NCBI RefSeq assembly: GCF_018130465.1
Contig: NZ_JAFCKJ010000012.1
Coordinates: 149,511-213,510, forward strand
Reading direction: 5' to 3'
DNA: 64,000 nt
Source of the DNA: Bradyrhizobium canariense
Lineage (GTDB): Bacteria > Pseudomonadota > Alphaproteobacteria > Rhizobiales > Xanthobacteraceae
Below the pieces are notes generated by a model. That model was not told where the DNA came from and made no database searches. It worked only from the letters and a program-made list of their open reading frames with translations. The position numbers were made by a program, and so were the translations under genes. Shown here one piece after another: positions 34,442 to 43,921 of the stretch; the first letter of the stretch is position 1; every line of letters begins with the position of its first letter.

Positions 34442-35095
34442 ATGGACTGGACCTGGTATCTCTTCCGCTTCGACGGCCGCATCAACCGCGCCCTGCTGTG
34501 GCAGGCGCTGCTGATCGTCATGGTGCTGGCCTGCCTGCTCGGGATGATCGATCAGGCCATCAGGGTGCTGAACGGGGCCGCCACCTTCGCCTTCGACTAC
34601 AGGCTCGATCTCGACTTCGGTATCGACGGCATCTTCAACGTGGTCGATCCCAGGGCCTATCGTCTGCTGGCAACCACCGACCGCGCGACCCTCGTCCTCA
34701 AGGTGCTCGGCACCTCGCTATTCCTCTGGATCTACCTCGCAACCGCGACCAAGCGGCTGCACGATCGCGACCGGAGCGGCTGGTGGCTCGTTCCGTTCTT
34801 CGTCGTGCCCGGCCTGTTCGACCAGTTCTCGGACCTGCTGCCCACCCAATCAAACTGGATTGTTGCCCTCGCCTGGGCCGTGCACATTCCGTGGTTTTGG
34901 GGCCTCGTCGAAATGTTCATTGTGCCCGGCACCTCGGGCAGCAACCGGTTCGGCGCCGATCCTTTGGCTGAACCCGCGGAAGGCTCCGCAGCTGCCTCGC
35001 CGCCGGCGAAAAGCTGGGACCAGCAGAGCGAGATCGAATTTGTCCCGCCCAGTGCTAGCCCACCCGGCGGCATGCATGTTAAGCGGGGCGCATGA
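34442..35095 (+). CDS. DUF805-family membrane protein
   Basis: The protein has 217 residues from the ATG at 34442. It starts '[20 protein letters not shown]', the DUF805 opening. Membrane segments lie at about 22-40, 85-103 and 115-150, with the conserved '[14 protein letters not shown]' loop. The C-terminal tail is hydrophilic. The function of the family is unknown; it is an inner-membrane protein. The stop overlaps the dapE start by four bases, so the two are translationally coupled, a linkage found in relatives. Confidence 0.85.
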   Translation: MDWTWYLFRFDGRINRALLWQALLIVMVLACLLGMIDQAIRVLNGAATFAFDYRLDLDFGIDGIFNVVDPRAYRLLATTDRATLVLKVLGTSLFLWIYLATATKRLHDRDRSGWWLVPFFVVPGLFDQFSDLLPTQSNWIVALAWAVHIPWFWGLVEMFIVPGTSGSNRFGADPLAEPAEGSAAASPPAKSWDQQSEIEFVPPSASPPGGMHVKRGA

Positions 35096-36270
35096 CCGAT
35101 GCTCTCTCGATTGCCCGCGATCTCATCCGCTGCCCCTCGGTAACCCCGGCCGATGCCGGTGCGCTGGGCGTGCTCGAACAAGCCCTCAACGCGGCAGGCT
35201 TCACGTGCCACCGCGTCACCTTCAGCGAGCCCGGCACCGCCGACGTCGACAATCTCTATGCGCGGATCGGCACTGACGGGCCGCACATCACCTTTGCCGG
35301 CCACACCGACGTGGTGCCGGCGGGCGACGAGAGTGCCTGGAGCGTCGGCGCGTTCTCCGGCGAGGTGAAGGACGGCTTTCTGCACGGCCGCGGCGCGGTC
35401 GACATGAAGGGCGGCATCGCCTGCTCGGTCGCCGCGGTGCTGGAGCATCTCGCCGCGAACGACGGCAAGCCGCGCAGCGAGGGCCAAACATCGGGTTCGG
35501 GTTCGATTTCCTTTCTGATCACCGGCGACGAGGAAGACGTCTCCATCAACGGCACCATCAAGCTGTTGAAGTGGGCGGCCGAGCGCGGCGAGAAATTCGA
35601 CCATTGCGTGCTCGGCGAGCCCTCGAATGTCGAGACGCTCGGCGACACCATCAAGGTCGGCCGCCGCGGCTCGCAATCCGGCACGCTGTTCGTCGACGGC
35701 GTGCAGGGCCACGTCGCCTATCCGCACCGCGCCGCCAATCCGGTGCCTGATATCTCGCGGCTGATCGTGGCGATCAGCGACGAGCCGCTCGACCATGGCA
35801 GCGCGGCGTTCCAGGCCTCCAACCTCGAATTCACCTCGGTCGACGTCGGCAACACCGCCAACAACGTCATCCCGGGACAAGCCCGCGCAAAATTCAACAT
35901 CCGCTACAACGACAACCACACCCAGGCGAGCCTGCGCGAGTTGGTCGAGACGCGGCTGACAAAAGCCTGCGGCAACCGTATCCGCGCCCGCATCGTCTGG
36001 GAGCCGTCGAACTCGAACGTGTTCGTGACCAAGCCCGGCCCGTTCACCGAACTCGCGGTGTCCGCGATCGAGGAAGTGACGGGCCGCAAGCCGGAGCTGT
36101 CGACGTCGGGCGGCACCTCGGATGCGCGCTTCATCTCGAGCTATTGCCCGGTGATCGAGTTCGGCCTGGTCGGCCAGACCATGCACCAAGTCGACGAGCG
36201 CGTGCCGGTCAAGGACCTGGAGCAGCTGACGAAGGTGTATCGCGGGATTTTGGCAAGGTATTTTGCGTAA
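35092..36270 (+). CDS. dapE: Succinyl-diaminopimelate desuccinylase
   Basis: The protein has 392 residues. It is an M20-family zinc hydrolase that removes succinate from N-succinyl-LL-diaminopimelate. Metal and catalytic motifs: '[12 protein letters not shown]', '[10 protein letters not shown]', '[11 protein letters not shown]' and near the C-terminus '[11 protein letters not shown]'. The dimerisation domain lies at about 180-295. With dapD it covers two steps of lysine and peptidoglycan precursor synthesis. Confidence 0.95.
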   Translation: MTDALSIARDLIRCPSVTPADAGALGVLEQALNAAGFTCHRVTFSEPGTADVDNLYARIGTDGPHITFAGHTDVVPAGDESAWSVGAFSGEVKDGFLHGRGAVDMKGGIACSVAAVLEHLAANDGKPRSEGQTSGSGSISFLITGDEEDVSINGTIKLLKWAAERGEKFDHCVLGEPSNVETLGDTIKVGRRGSQSGTLFVDGVQGHVAYPHRAANPVPDISRLIVAISDEPLDHGSAAFQASNLEFTSVDVGNTANNVIPGQARAKFNIRYNDNHTQASLRELVETRLTKACGNRIRARIVWEPSNSNVFVTKPGPFTELAVSAIEEVTGRKPELSTSGGTSDARFISSYCPVIEFGLVGQTMHQVDERVPVKDLEQLTKVYRGILARYFA

Positions 36271-36297
36271 GGCTCCAGTGCCGCCAAGCCCTCCGCC

Positions 36298-36383
36298 GTC
36301 ATGCCCGGGCTTGTCCCGGGCATCCACGTTCCTGGGAGCCGCTGAAGAAGGTCGTGGATGGCCGGGACAGGCCCGGCCATGAC
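36298..36383. repeat. Dispersed hairpin repeat family B, copy 1
   Basis: GTCATGCCCGGGCTTGTCCC on the left and GGGACAGGCCCGGCCATGAC on the right are inverted arms around a GTGGAT/ATCCAC inner pair. Related copies are at 36718-36748 (half) and 40747-40830. Confidence 0.75.
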
Positions 36384-36408
36384 GTTGTGGCGAGAGTACG
36401 AGCACGTC

Positions 36409-36699
36409 TCACTGGGTGATCGTGTCGTAGAGATCCTTCCATTCGGGATTGTCCCTGAGGATCAACCTCACCTTCCACGTCCGCGACCAATGCTTGATGT
36501 TGTGCTCGCGCTGGATGGCGGTCTGGATGTCTTCGTAACGTTCGAAATAGACGAGCAGCTTAACGCCGTACTTCTTGGTGAAACCCGGTACCAACCCTTC
36601 GCGATGCTCGTGCACGCGTCGCACGAGGTCATTCGTCACACCGACGTATAAGATGCCGTTTGGCGCGCTCGCCAGGATATACACCCATCCACCGTGCAT
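36409..36699 (-). CDS. GIY-YIG nuclease family protein
   Basis: The protein has 96 residues from the ATG at 36699; upstream codons in the same frame are repeat family B. It has the GIY-YIG core 'GWVYILASAPNGILYVGVTN', the conserved arginine in 'DLVRRVHEHREG', and 'KLLVYFERYEDIQTAI' followed by a final asparagine-containing helix. This is the short stand-alone URI/UPF0213-like form, with a nuclease fold of uncertain biological role. It is flanked on both sides by repeat B copies. Confidence 0.88.
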   Translation of the reverse strand: MHGGWVYILASAPNGILYVGVTNDLVRRVHEHREGLVPGFTKKYGVKLLVYFERYEDIQTAIQREHNIKHWSRTWKVRLILRDNPEWKDLYDTITQ

Positions 36700-36717
36700 G
36701 GTCGGATGTTGCCGCAC

Positions 36718-36748
36718 GTGGATGGCCGGGACAAGCCCGGCCATGACG
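36718..36748. repeat. Dispersed hairpin repeat family B, half copy
   Basis: GGATGGCCGGGACAAGCCCG and its continuation to CATGACG match one arm of family B. Only one arm is present. It lies between the GIY-YIG gene and truA. Confidence 0.6.
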
Positions 36749-36773
36749 TTGGGGCAAGAGGTTGCCCACCTCT

Positions 36774-37511
36774 CTAATAATCCACCTGCATCAGATACAG
36801 CCCGTCCGGCGGGGCGACGATGCCGCAGGCGGCGCGGTTGCGCGCGGCGAGCGCTGCGGAGAGATCGTCGGCGGTCCAGCGGCCTTCGCCGACCCACATC
36901 AGCGACCCCACCATCGAGCGCACCTGGCTGTGCAGGAACGAGCGCGCCGAGGTGAGAATCGTGATCTCGCGGCCGTCGCGCAGCACGTCGAGCTGGTCGA
37001 GCGTCTTCTCCGGCGACTTGGCCTGGCACTCGGTGTCGCGGAAGGTGGTGAAATCGTGCTTGCCGAGCAGGCGCTGTGCCGCCGCATGCATCGCATCGGC
37101 GTCGAGCCGGCGCGGCACACGCCAGGCGTGGCCGACATCAAGCGCGAGATTGGCGCGGGTGTTGACGATGCGGTAGCGGTAATGGCGCTTCACGGCCGAG
37201 AAGCGCGCCTCGAAGGCATCAGGCACGATCTCCGCCTCGAGCACCGCCACCGGGTGCGGGCGAAGATGTGCGTTGAGCCCGTCGCGAAAACGGCCCGGCG
37301 GAAATTGCTTGTCGATATCGACATGCGCGACCTGGCCGCGCGCATGCACGCCGGCATCGGTGCGGCCGGCGCCATGCACCCGCAAATCCGCGCCGGTCAT
37401 CGCCTTCACCGCGGCTTCCAACGCGCCCTGCACCGAGGGCAGCGTCTCCTGCACCTGCCAGCCAAAGAACGGCGCGCCGTCATATTCGATGATGAGCTTG
37501 TAGCGGGGCAT
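36774..37511 (-). CDS. truA: tRNA pseudouridine(38-40) synthase TruA
   Basis: The protein has 245 residues from the ATG at 37511 ('[19 protein letters not shown]'); an ATG seven codons earlier is also possible. The catalytic aspartate is in '[11 protein letters not shown]', with '[13 protein letters not shown]' near the C-terminus. It modifies the tRNA anticodon stem. It is the last gene of a def-fmt-truA series on the minus strand, separated from fmt by a 100-bp repeat. Confidence 0.95.
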   Translation of the reverse strand: MPRYKLIIEYDGAPFFGWQVQETLPSVQGALEAAVKAMTGADLRVHGAGRTDAGVHARGQVAHVDIDKQFPPGRFRDGLNAHLRPHPVAVLEAEIVPDAFEARFSAVKRHYRYRIVNTRANLALDVGHAWRVPRRLDADAMHAAAQRLLGKHDFTTFRDTECQAKSPEKTLDQLDVLRDGREITILTSARSFLHSQVRSMVGSLMWVGEGRWTADDLSAALAARNRAACGIVAPPDGLYLMQVDY

Positions 37512-37527
37512 CTTGTCCAGTTTCGCT

Positions 37528-37627
37528 GTCATCGCCCGGCTCGACCGGGCGATCCAGTACTCCGCAGCCTATCCGTTCGACCGAGAAGCCTCGGCGTACT
37601 GGATACCCCGCCTTCGCGGGGTATGAC
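37528..37627. repeat. Dispersed intergenic repeat family C, copy 1
   Basis: The left arm GTCATCGCCCGGCTCGACCG and the right end CCCCGCCTTCGCGGGGTATG share an interior ATCCAGTA / TACTGGAT inverted pair. Copies at 42255-42389 and 62270-62384 share these blocks. It fills the fmt-truA gap. Confidence 0.75.
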
Positions 37628-37631
37628 AGCG

Positions 37632-38567
37632 TCAGGTGAATTTGGCGCCGGCCTTCAGCGGCACGCCGCGCAGGAAGTCCACGGCCTGCATCCGCGCCTT
37701 GCCTTCGCGCTGGAGCTCGATGATGCGGATTGCGCCCTCGCCGCAGGCGATGGTGAGGTGATCGTCGAGCACCACGCCGGGTGCGCCAGAACCTTTCGCA
37801 AGTTCGCAGCGCAGGATCTTTACGCGCGCGTTTTCCTCGACGCCTGCGAGTTCCGCCCAAGCGCCGGGAAACGGCGACAGGCCGTGGATATGGCGCAGCA
37901 CCTCGCGCGCGGGCCTGGTCCAGTCGATCCGCGCTTCGGCCTTGTCGATCTTGGCGGCATAGGTGACGCCGTCCTCGCTCTGCTGCTTGAGCTGGAGCCC
38001 GCCGCGGGCGAGCGCGGCCATGGCGCGCACCATCAGATCAGCGCCAAGCCGGGACAGACGGTCGTGCAGATCGAGCGCTGTCATGGTGTCGGAGATTGCG
38101 AGCCGTTCCGCCATGGCGACGTCGCCGGTATCCAGCCCGACGTCCATCTTCATCACCATCACGCCGCTCTCGGCATCGCCGGCCATGATCGCGCGGTTGA
38201 TGGGAGCAGCACCCCGCCAGCGCGGCAGCAGCGAGGCGTGGAGATTGTAGCAGCCGAGCTTTGGCGCATCGAGGATCGCCTGCGGCAGGATCATGCCATA
38301 GGCGACGACGACGGCGGCATCGGCGTCGAAGGCGCAAAACTCGTCGAGCGCTTCCGGCGTCTTCAGCGTCTTGGGTGTCAGCACGGGGATGCCGAGTTTT
38401 CGCGCGGCCTCTTCCACCGGGGTCGGCTGCAATTGCAGGCCGCGCCGGCCGCCGGGCTTCGGCGCGCGGGTATACACGGCCGCGATCTCGTGGCCATGCG
38501 CGACCAACTCGAGCAGCGTCGGCACGGAGAAATCGGGCGTGCCCATGAAGATCAGGCGGAGGGGCAT
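37632..38567 (-). CDS. fmt: Methionyl-tRNA formyltransferase
   Basis: The protein has 311 residues. '[15 protein letters not shown]' opens the formyl-transfer domain, the catalytic Asn/His are in '[16 protein letters not shown]', and '[17 protein letters not shown]' follows. The C-terminal OB-like domain starts at about 205. It formylates initiator Met-tRNA using 10-formyl-THF. It is the partner of def just upstream, the enzyme that removes the formyl group after translation. Confidence 0.96.
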   Translation of the reverse strand: MPLRLIFMGTPDFSVPTLLELVAHGHEIAAVYTRAPKPGGRRGLQLQPTPVEEAARKLGIPVLTPKTLKTPEALDEFCAFDADAAVVVAYGMILPQAILDAPKLGCYNLHASLLPRWRGAAPINRAIMAGDAESGVMVMKMDVGLDTGDVAMAERLAISDTMTALDLHDRLSRLGADLMVRAMAALARGGLQLKQQSEDGVTYAAKIDKAEARIDWTRPAREVLRHIHGLSPFPGAWAELAGVEENARVKILRCELAKGSGAPGVVLDDHLTIACGEGAIRIIELQREGKARMQAVDFLRGVPLKAGAKFT

Positions 38568-38584
38568 GACAAGGACTCGGTATG

Positions 38585-38802
38585 TTCCCTCCCCCCTTGC
38601 GGGGGAGGCATAGGCCGCCTTCGGCGGCCGTGATCTTTAGATCCACGCCGAAGCGAAGCTTCGGCTATGGGAGAGGGGTGCCACACGACGTGCTCTTTCG
38701 GCTTGAGCGCGGGCGCTTTTTTGCTCGCGCTCGCAAAACGACGAACGCCTTTTCCTGGGCTACCCCTCTCCCCCGCCCTCCCCCGCAAGGGGGGAGGGAG
38801 CG
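38585..38802. repeat. Long intergenic repeat (CCTCTCCC...GGGAGAGG family), copy 2
   Basis: CCTCCCCCCTTGCGGGGGAGG on the left is mirrored by CTCCCCCGCAAGGGGGGAGG on the right, with GGCCGCCTTCGGCGGCC inside. It is related to 30047-30231. It occupies the def-fmt gap, and no gene is seen in it. Confidence 0.7.
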
Positions 38803-38840
38803 CATGGGAGTTCGCGGCAGCACCAGCGCTCACAAATGAC

Positions 38841-39365
38841 TCACTCCGCGCGCTTGGCGGCTTTCTCGAACTTCTTGATCACGCGGTCGCGCTTGAGCTT
38901 TGACAGATAGTCGACGAACAGCACGCCGTTGAGATGGTCGATCTCGTGCTGGATGCAGGTGGCGTAGAGGCCGTCGGCGTCCTCCTCGTGCACCTTGCCG
39001 TCGAGATCGGTGTAGCGCACCCGCACCTTCGCAGGCCGCTCGACCTCCTCGTAATATTCGGGGATCGACAGGCAGCCTTCCTCGTAGACCGACAGGTCCT
39101 CGGAGGAGGCGATGATTTCCGGATTGATGAAGACGCGCGGCTCGGGCTTGGTCTCGCCGTCCTGGTCGGGCTTGGCGAGGTCCATGGTGATCAGCCGCAA
39201 CGGCTGCGCGACCTGGATCGCCGCGAGCCCGATCCCGGGCGCGTCGTACATGGTCTCGAACATGTCGTCGGCAAGCTTGCGGATCTCCGGCGTGACCTTC
39301 TCGATCGGCTTGGAGACCAGACGCAGCTGCTTGTCGGGCAGGATGATGATTTCTCTGAGGGCCAT
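38841..39365 (-). CDS. def: Peptide deformylase
   Basis: The protein has 174 residues. All three signature motifs are present: 'GIGLAAIQV', 'EGCLSIPE' (metal-binding Cys) and 'QHEIDHLNG' (HExxH, catalytic Glu and metal-binding His). It removes N-formyl groups from nascent proteins using Fe2+. It is the first gene of the def-fmt-truA series. The start is divergent from rmuC, with 171 bp between them. Confidence 0.96.
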   Translation of the reverse strand: MALREIIILPDKQLRLVSKPIEKVTPEIRKLADDMFETMYDAPGIGLAAIQVAQPLRLITMDLAKPDQDGETKPEPRVFINPEIIASSEDLSVYEEGCLSIPEYYEEVERPAKVRVRYTDLDGKVHEEDADGLYATCIQHEIDHLNGVLFVDYLSKLKRDRVIKKFEKAAKRAE

Positions 39366-39417
39366 GGCCGCGATTTAATCCGCGCGCCCGATGCGGTCAA
39401 TGCGGCCCGGAACCCCG

Positions 39418-39490
39418 TTAACCCTCCGCTAACCATAAAACTTCAGGTTTCGGTAACCATAAAAATTAACGGGGCATTTACCATAAATGT
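39418..39490. promoter_or_regulatory. Three AACCATAAA-type repeats at exact 24-bp spacing, with a TTAA-N7-CTAA element
   Basis: The core ACCATA starts at 39432, 39456 and 39480, each 24 bp apart. Just before it, TTAA (39418-39421), seven bases and CTAA (39429-39432) resemble the TTAA-N7-TTAA site of the cell-cycle regulator CtrA. The cluster lies in the def/rmuC divergent promoter region. Function inferred from spacing and location. Confidence 0.4.
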
Positions 39491-39536
39491 TCGCTATTCG
39501 TTCGTGTGCGAGGCCGAATCGGATAGAACGGCGGGC

Positions 39537-40736
39537 ATGAACGAGATCATTTTCATGCTCGGCGACTGGCCGGTGCGCACCGTAGACGTGCTGATCGGCT
39601 TCGGCGCCCTCGTCCTCATCCTGCTGGTCATGATCGCGGTCGTCATCGCACGGTCCTCCCGGCGCGGCGCGGAACTCGCGATGGCCAACGCCATCCGCGC
39701 CGACGAGCTCGAGGAGCGCGTCAGCCAGATGCTGCACGCCCAGAGCGAGGCTTCGGGCCGGGTCGACGCCATGACCCAGACGCTCGCCGGCCGCCAGGCC
39801 GACATGGCGCGTGCGGTCAACGAGCGGCTGGATTCGGTGACCCACCGCGTCGGCCAGTCCATGGAGCACTCGACCCGCAACACCATGGAGAGCCTGCACG
39901 CGCTGCACGAGCGGCTCGGCATCATCGACAGCGCGCACAAGAACCTCACCGACCTCACCACGCAGGTGACGACCTTGCGCGACGTGCTCGCCAACAAGCA
40001 GTCGCGCGGCGCCTTCGGACAGGCGCGGATGGAGGCGATCGTCCAGGACGGTCTGCCGAAGGGCGCCTACGAGTTCCAGTTCACGCTCTCGACCGGCAAG
40101 CGGCCCGATTGCGTCGTGTTCCTGCCCGACCAGCGGCCGCTCTGCATCGACGCGAAATTTCCGCTGGAGGCGATGACCGCGCTGCATGACGCCCGCACCG
40201 ACGAGGAGCGGAAAATCGCCACGCAGCGGCTGCGCGGCGACGTGATGAAGCATGTCAGCGACATCGCGGAAAAATATCTCGTCGCCGGCGAGACCCAGGA
40301 AATGGCGCTGATGTTCGTGCCGTCGGAATCGGTCTACGCCGAGATCCATGACGGCTTCGACGACATCATCCAGAAGGCCTATCGCGCCCGCGTCGTGCTG
40401 GTGTCGCCATCGCTTTTGATGCTGGCGATCCAGGTGATGCAGCAGATCATGAAGGACGCGCGCATGCGCGACGCCGCGGACCAGATCCGCACCGAGGTGA
40501 TCAAGCTCGGCGACGACCTCGGCCGCCTGCGCGACCGCGTGCTGAAGCTCCAGAAACATTTTGCCGACGCCAACGAGGACGTGCGGCAGGTGCTGATCTC
40601 CGCCGACAAGATCGAGAAACGCGCCGGGCGGATCGAAGAGCTCGATTTCAGCAAGACCGATGCGCCCGAAGGCCCGCATCTCGTGGCGACCGGCACGCCG
40701 GAGCTGTTCCCAAGGAAGCTCCAGGCGGGGGAGTGA
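39537..40736 (+). CDS. rmuC: DNA recombination protein RmuC
   Basis: The protein has 399 residues from the ATG at 39537; the frame is open far upstream but covers the def shadow. An N-terminal membrane anchor ('DVLIGFGALVLILLVMIAVV') is followed by a coiled-coil region (about 55-160) and the RmuC nuclease-like domain with 'GAFGQARMEAIVQDGLPKGAY' and 'CIDAKFPLEAM'. The family limits inversions at short repeats in E. coli. In a genome full of inverted repeats this is a notable neighbour. Confidence 0.93.
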   Translation: MNEIIFMLGDWPVRTVDVLIGFGALVLILLVMIAVVIARSSRRGAELAMANAIRADELEERVSQMLHAQSEASGRVDAMTQTLAGRQADMARAVNERLDSVTHRVGQSMEHSTRNTMESLHALHERLGIIDSAHKNLTDLTTQVTTLRDVLANKQSRGAFGQARMEAIVQDGLPKGAYEFQFTLSTGKRPDCVVFLPDQRPLCIDAKFPLEAMTALHDARTDEERKIATQRLRGDVMKHVSDIAEKYLVAGETQEMALMFVPSESVYAEIHDGFDDIIQKAYRARVVLVSPSLLMLAIQVMQQIMKDARMRDAADQIRTEVIKLGDDLGRLRDRVLKLQKHFADANEDVRQVLISADKIEKRAGRIEELDFSKTDAPEGPHLVATGTPELFPRKLQAGE

Positions 40737-40746
40737 CGCCGTTTCC

Positions 40747-40830
40747 GTCATGGCCGGGCTTGTCCCGGCCATCCACGACCTTTTCAGCGGCATCAAGAAC
40801 GTGGATGCCCGGGACAAGCCCGGGCATGAC
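40747..40830. repeat. Dispersed hairpin repeat family B, copy 2
   Basis: GTCATGGCCGGGCTTGTCCC and GGGACAAGCCCGGGCATGAC are the inverted arms, with the ATCCACG / CGTGGAT inner pair. It may act as a transcript end after rmuC. Confidence 0.75.
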
Positions 40831-40877
40831 GACGTTGTGGCAGAGGCATCAAGGCCAAAATCTGCTAACACCCGCCC

Positions 40878-42242
40878 ATGACCGCACCCGACGCGACCTC
40901 CCCCGGCAGCCCCGACACGACCCCCACCTCCTGGCGTGACAGCCTTGCCGTTTACCTGCAGCCGCGGGTGCTGATCGTGCTGTTCCTCGGCTTCTCGTCC
41001 GGGCTGCCACTGGCGCTGTCGGGCTCGACACTGCTGGTGTGGATGCGGGAATCCGGCGTCGATCTCAAGACCATCGGGCTGTTTGCGCTGGTCGGCACGC
41101 CCTACACGCTGAAATTCCTGTGGGCGCCGCTGGTCGATGCGCTGCACGTGCCGCTGTTCACGCGCGCGTTCGGGCGGCGCCGCGGCTGGCTGCTGTTCTC
41201 GCAATTGCTGCTGATCGTCGCGATCCTGCTGCTGGCGCTGACCGATCCCGCGCGCTCGCCGTTCTACGTCGCGCTCGGCGCATTGCTGGTGGCGACGACC
41301 TCGTCGACGCAGGACATCGTGGTCGACGCCTTCCGCGTCGAGAGCCTGCCGGAGAGCGAGCAGGCCGCCGGCATGGCGTCCTATGTCGCGGCCTATCGCA
41401 TCGGCATGCTGGTCTCGACCGCCGGCGCGCTGTTCATCGTCTCCGGCTTCGAGAGCACCGGCATCACCCGCACATCCGCCTGGATGTGGGGCTATGTGGT
41501 GATGGCGGGGATGGTGCTGATCGGGACGATCACAGCGCTGATCGCGACCGAGCCCGAGCAGTCGGCGCGGGCGGAAGCTGCGACGCAAACGGAAACCGCG
41601 TTCGCGCGCGTGCTGCGCGCGGCGATCGGCGCCTTCTCGGAATTTCTGACGCGGAAAGATGCGCTCGCCGCGCTTGCCTTCGTCGTGCTGTTCAAGTTCA
41701 CCGACGCCTTCTCAGGCACGATGACCGCGCCGTTCGTGATCGACCTCGGCTTCTCCCGCAACGACTATGCAGCGATCGTGAAGGGCGTGGGTCTGGCTGC
41801 GACGCTGATCGGCGGCTTTGCCGGCGGTTTCGTCGCGCGGCGCTATTCGCTTGCGACCAGCCTCTGGATCGGCGGCGTGGTGCAGGCGCTCGCGAACCTC
41901 TCCTTCTCCTGGCTGGCCTTCGTCGGCACCAGCCAATGGGCGCTCGCCTTCGCCATCACCTGCGAGAACTTCACCAGCGCCATCGGCACGGTGATCTTCG
42001 TCGCCTATCTTTCGGCGCTCTGCCAGAACCCGCTGCACACGGCGACGCAATATGCGCTGCTCACCGCGCTTGCCGCAGTGGGGCGGACCTATCTCTCGTC
42101 AGGCGCCGGCTTCGTGGCTGATACGACCGGCTGGCCGCTGTTCTTCGCGATCTGCATGCTGGTGGCGATTCCCAGCCTGGTGCTGCTGGCCTGGCTGCAG
42201 AGGCGCGGGCACTTTGATGCGCTGGGGCCGGTGCGGGTGTAG
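40878..42242 (+). CDS. AmpG-like MFS transporter (muropeptide permease family)
   Basis: The protein has 454 residues with about 12-14 membrane helices. 'VLIVLFLGFSSGLPLALSGSTL' and 'GTPYTLKFLWAPLVDAL' are the AmpG opening; 'TSSTQDIVVDAFRVE' is the typical loop after helix four. AmpG proteins import anhydromuropeptides from cell-wall turnover for recycling, which also signals beta-lactamase induction in some species. Two long hydrophilic linkers separate the halves. No ampD- or ampR-like gene is nearby. Confidence 0.9.
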   Translation: MTAPDATSPGSPDTTPTSWRDSLAVYLQPRVLIVLFLGFSSGLPLALSGSTLLVWMRESGVDLKTIGLFALVGTPYTLKFLWAPLVDALHVPLFTRAFGRRRGWLLFSQLLLIVAILLLALTDPARSPFYVALGALLVATTSSTQDIVVDAFRVESLPESEQAAGMASYVAAYRIGMLVSTAGALFIVSGFESTGITRTSAWMWGYVVMAGMVLIGTITALIATEPEQSARAEAATQTETAFARVLRAAIGAFSEFLTRKDALAALAFVVLFKFTDAFSGTMTAPFVIDLGFSRNDYAAIVKGVGLAATLIGGFAGGFVARRYSLATSLWIGGVVQALANLSFSWLAFVGTSQWALAFAITCENFTSAIGTVIFVAYLSALCQNPLHTATQYALLTALAAVGRTYLSSGAGFVADTTGWPLFFAICMLVAIPSLVLLAWLQRRGHFDALGPVRV

Positions 42243-42254
42243 AGGCTGCTCGCT

Positions 42255-42389
42255 GTCATGCCCCGCCACCGGGTCTCGCCTTCGGCGAGCCCGATGACAG
42301 GCCCCGGCGGGGCATCCAGTATTCCGAGATGGTTGTGATTGACCGAGAAGCTGCGGCGTACTGGATCGCCCGCCTACGCGGGCGATGAC
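42255..42389. repeat. Dispersed intergenic repeat family C, copy 2
   Basis: GTCATGCCCCGCCACCGGGT at the left, CGCCCGCCTACGCGGGCGAT at the right, with the ATCCAGTA / TACTGGAT pair inside. It separates the AmpG-like gene from a convergent small gene. Confidence 0.75.
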
Positions 42390-42419
42390 ACCGGAATCCT
42401 GGAGAGAGGGAACCTCCCC

Positions 42420-42857
42420 CTACTGCTTCTTGATCAGGCTCCACTTCGTGATCACGGCCTCGCTCATCTGGCCGGGATCGCTGGCGCAGGCGACTTCGTC
42501 GACCTTGACCGAGATCTCCTTGCCGGCGAACGTCTTCAGCTGTGCGGCCTGCGCATCGCCGCTGGGAACGAGCTGGAAGGTTTCGGGCCCGGTCTCGAGA
42601 TTGCACAGCCCGCTCGGCGCCGGCAGCCGGCGCGGCTCGGAGGTGATCTGGTAGGTCGCAACCCGCTTGCCGACGTTCTTGACGTCGCGCACTTTCATCG
42701 TGTTCAGCTCGCCCGACAGCACCTCGCCGGCATTGATCGGCTTGCCGGGCTTCGACGGCGGCGGAGCCCCGTCGTCCTGTTGCGCGGAGATGGCCGGTGT
42801 CCCCAGCGTCATCATCGTTGCGACCAAAGCCCATCGTGCGGCGAAAAGTTTCGTCAT
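42420..42857 (-). CDS. Exported protein of 145 residues, function unknown
   Basis: A signal peptide (residues 1-25, ending 'PAISA') is followed by a proline-rich stretch ('DGAPPPSKPGKP') and a small beta-rich domain with two cysteines (in 'SGLCNLETG' and 'EVACASDPG') that could form a disulfide. It is probably periplasmic. No family is recognised. It lies 26 bp downstream of recR on the same strand and may be transcribed with the dnaX-ybaB-recR genes. Confidence 0.7.
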   Translation of the reverse strand: MTKLFAARWALVATMMTLGTPAISAQQDDGAPPPSKPGKPINAGEVLSGELNTMKVRDVKNVGKRVATYQITSEPRRLPAPSGLCNLETGPETFQLVPSGDAQAAQLKTFAGKEISVKVDEVACASDPGQMSEAVITKWSLIKKQ

Positions 42858-42883
42858 GTCGTCCGTTCCGTAAGTCTGGATGG

Positions 42884-43486
42884 CTAGAACAGGGTGCGCT
42901 GCCGCATCGCGGCCGATAGCGTACCTTCATCGAGATAATCAAGCTCGCCGCCGACCGGCACACCATGGGCGAGCCGGGTTACTTTTACGTTGGCGTCCTG
43001 AAGCAGGTCGGTGATGTAATGCGCCGTGGTCTGGCCGTCGACAGTGGCATTCAGCGCCAGGATGACCTCATGCACCTGCGCCTCGTGCGCGCGCGCCACC
43101 AGCGCCTCGATGGTGAGGTCCTGCGGGCCGACGCCGTCGAGCGGCGACAATGTCGCGCCCAGCACGTGATAGCGCCCTTGGGTCGCATTGGCCCGCTCCA
43201 GCGCCCAGAGATCGGCAACGTCGGCGACGACGACGATGATCGAAGGGTCGCGCCTCGGATCGGTGCAGACCGTGCAGGGACTTTGCGTGTCGATGTTGCC
43301 GCAGGTCTTGCAAACCTGGACCTTCTCGAGCGCGACCTGCATGGCCGAGGACAGCGGCATCATCAGCGCTTCGCGCTTCTTGATCAGATGCAGCGCGGCG
43401 CGCCGCGCCGAGCGCGGGCCGAGGCCCGGCAGCCGCGCGAGAAGCTGGACCAGCCGCTCGATTTCAGGACCCGCAACAGCGCCCAT
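42884..43486 (-). CDS. recR: Recombination mediator protein RecR
   Basis: The protein has 200 residues. A helix-hairpin-helix region ('[19 protein letters not shown]') is followed by the zinc finger '[16 protein letters not shown]' and a Toprim domain with '[14 protein letters not shown]' and '[16 protein letters not shown]'. It works with RecO to load RecA on gapped DNA. It ends the dnaX-ybaB-recR series, as in most bacteria, one base after ybaB. Confidence 0.96.
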   Translation of the reverse strand: MGAVAGPEIERLVQLLARLPGLGPRSARRAALHLIKKREALMMPLSSAMQVALEKVQVCKTCGNIDTQSPCTVCTDPRRDPSIIVVVADVADLWALERANATQGRYHVLGATLSPLDGVGPQDLTIEALVARAHEAQVHEVILALNATVDGQTTAHYITDLLQDANVKVTRLAHGVPVGGELDYLDEGTLSAAMRQRTLF

Positions 43487-43487
43487 A

Positions 43488-43817
43488 TTACTGGCCGAAC
43501 AGCCCCGACATGCCCGGCGGCAGACCGAGCCCGCCCGTGAGCGCCTGCATCTTCTCCTGCATGGCGGCTTCCGCCTTGCGGCGGGCCTCGCCGAACGCGG
43601 TGACGAGCAGATCCTCGAGCACCTCGCGCTCTTCCGCCTTCATCAGCGAAGGATCGATCTTGACGCCCTTGACGTCCATCTTCGCGGTCATCCGCACGGC
43701 GACGAGACCGCCGCCGGAGATGCCCTCGACCTCGACGTTGCCGAGCTGGTCCTGCATCTCCTGCATCTTGGATTGCAGCTGCTGCGCCTGCTTCATCATG
43801 CCGAAAATATCGACCAT
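43488..43817 (-). CDS. YbaB/EbfC family nucleoid-associated protein
   Basis: The protein has 109 residues from the ATG at 43817 ('[19 protein letters not shown]'); earlier codons in the frame have no conservation. A long helix is followed by '[22 protein letters not shown]', the family core. It is a dimeric DNA-binding protein with tweezer-like shape, found between dnaX and recR in most genomes. Confidence 0.94.
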   Translation of the reverse strand: MVDIFGMMKQAQQLQSKMQEMQDQLGNVEVEGISGGGLVAVRMTAKMDVKGVKIDPSLMKAEEREVLEDLLVTAFGEARRKAEAAMQEKMQALTGGLGLPPGMSGLFGQ

Positions 43818-43879
43818 CGGTGCTGTCCTTGGTTGGCGCGATGAATCATCATCGCGCCTTCGCTTGTTGTTTTGAGCAT

Positions 43880-43916
43880 GATCCAATCGGAAAAGCGCTT
43901 CACGCTTTTCCGGATC
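43880..43916. repeat. Short hairpin between dnaX and ybaB
   Basis: GATCC...GGAAAAGCG and CGCTTTTCCGGATC are inverted arms around CTTCA. It is a compact stem of a kind common between genes in this genus and may process or attenuate the dnaX transcript. Confidence 0.5.
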
Positions 43917-43921
43917 ACGCT

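Noticed and set aside
39429-41588. 719-codon open frame on the minus strand opposite rmuC and the AmpG-like gene
   Set aside because: It overlaps two confident genes and a dispersed repeat; low-complexity Arg/Gly/His composition, no motif.
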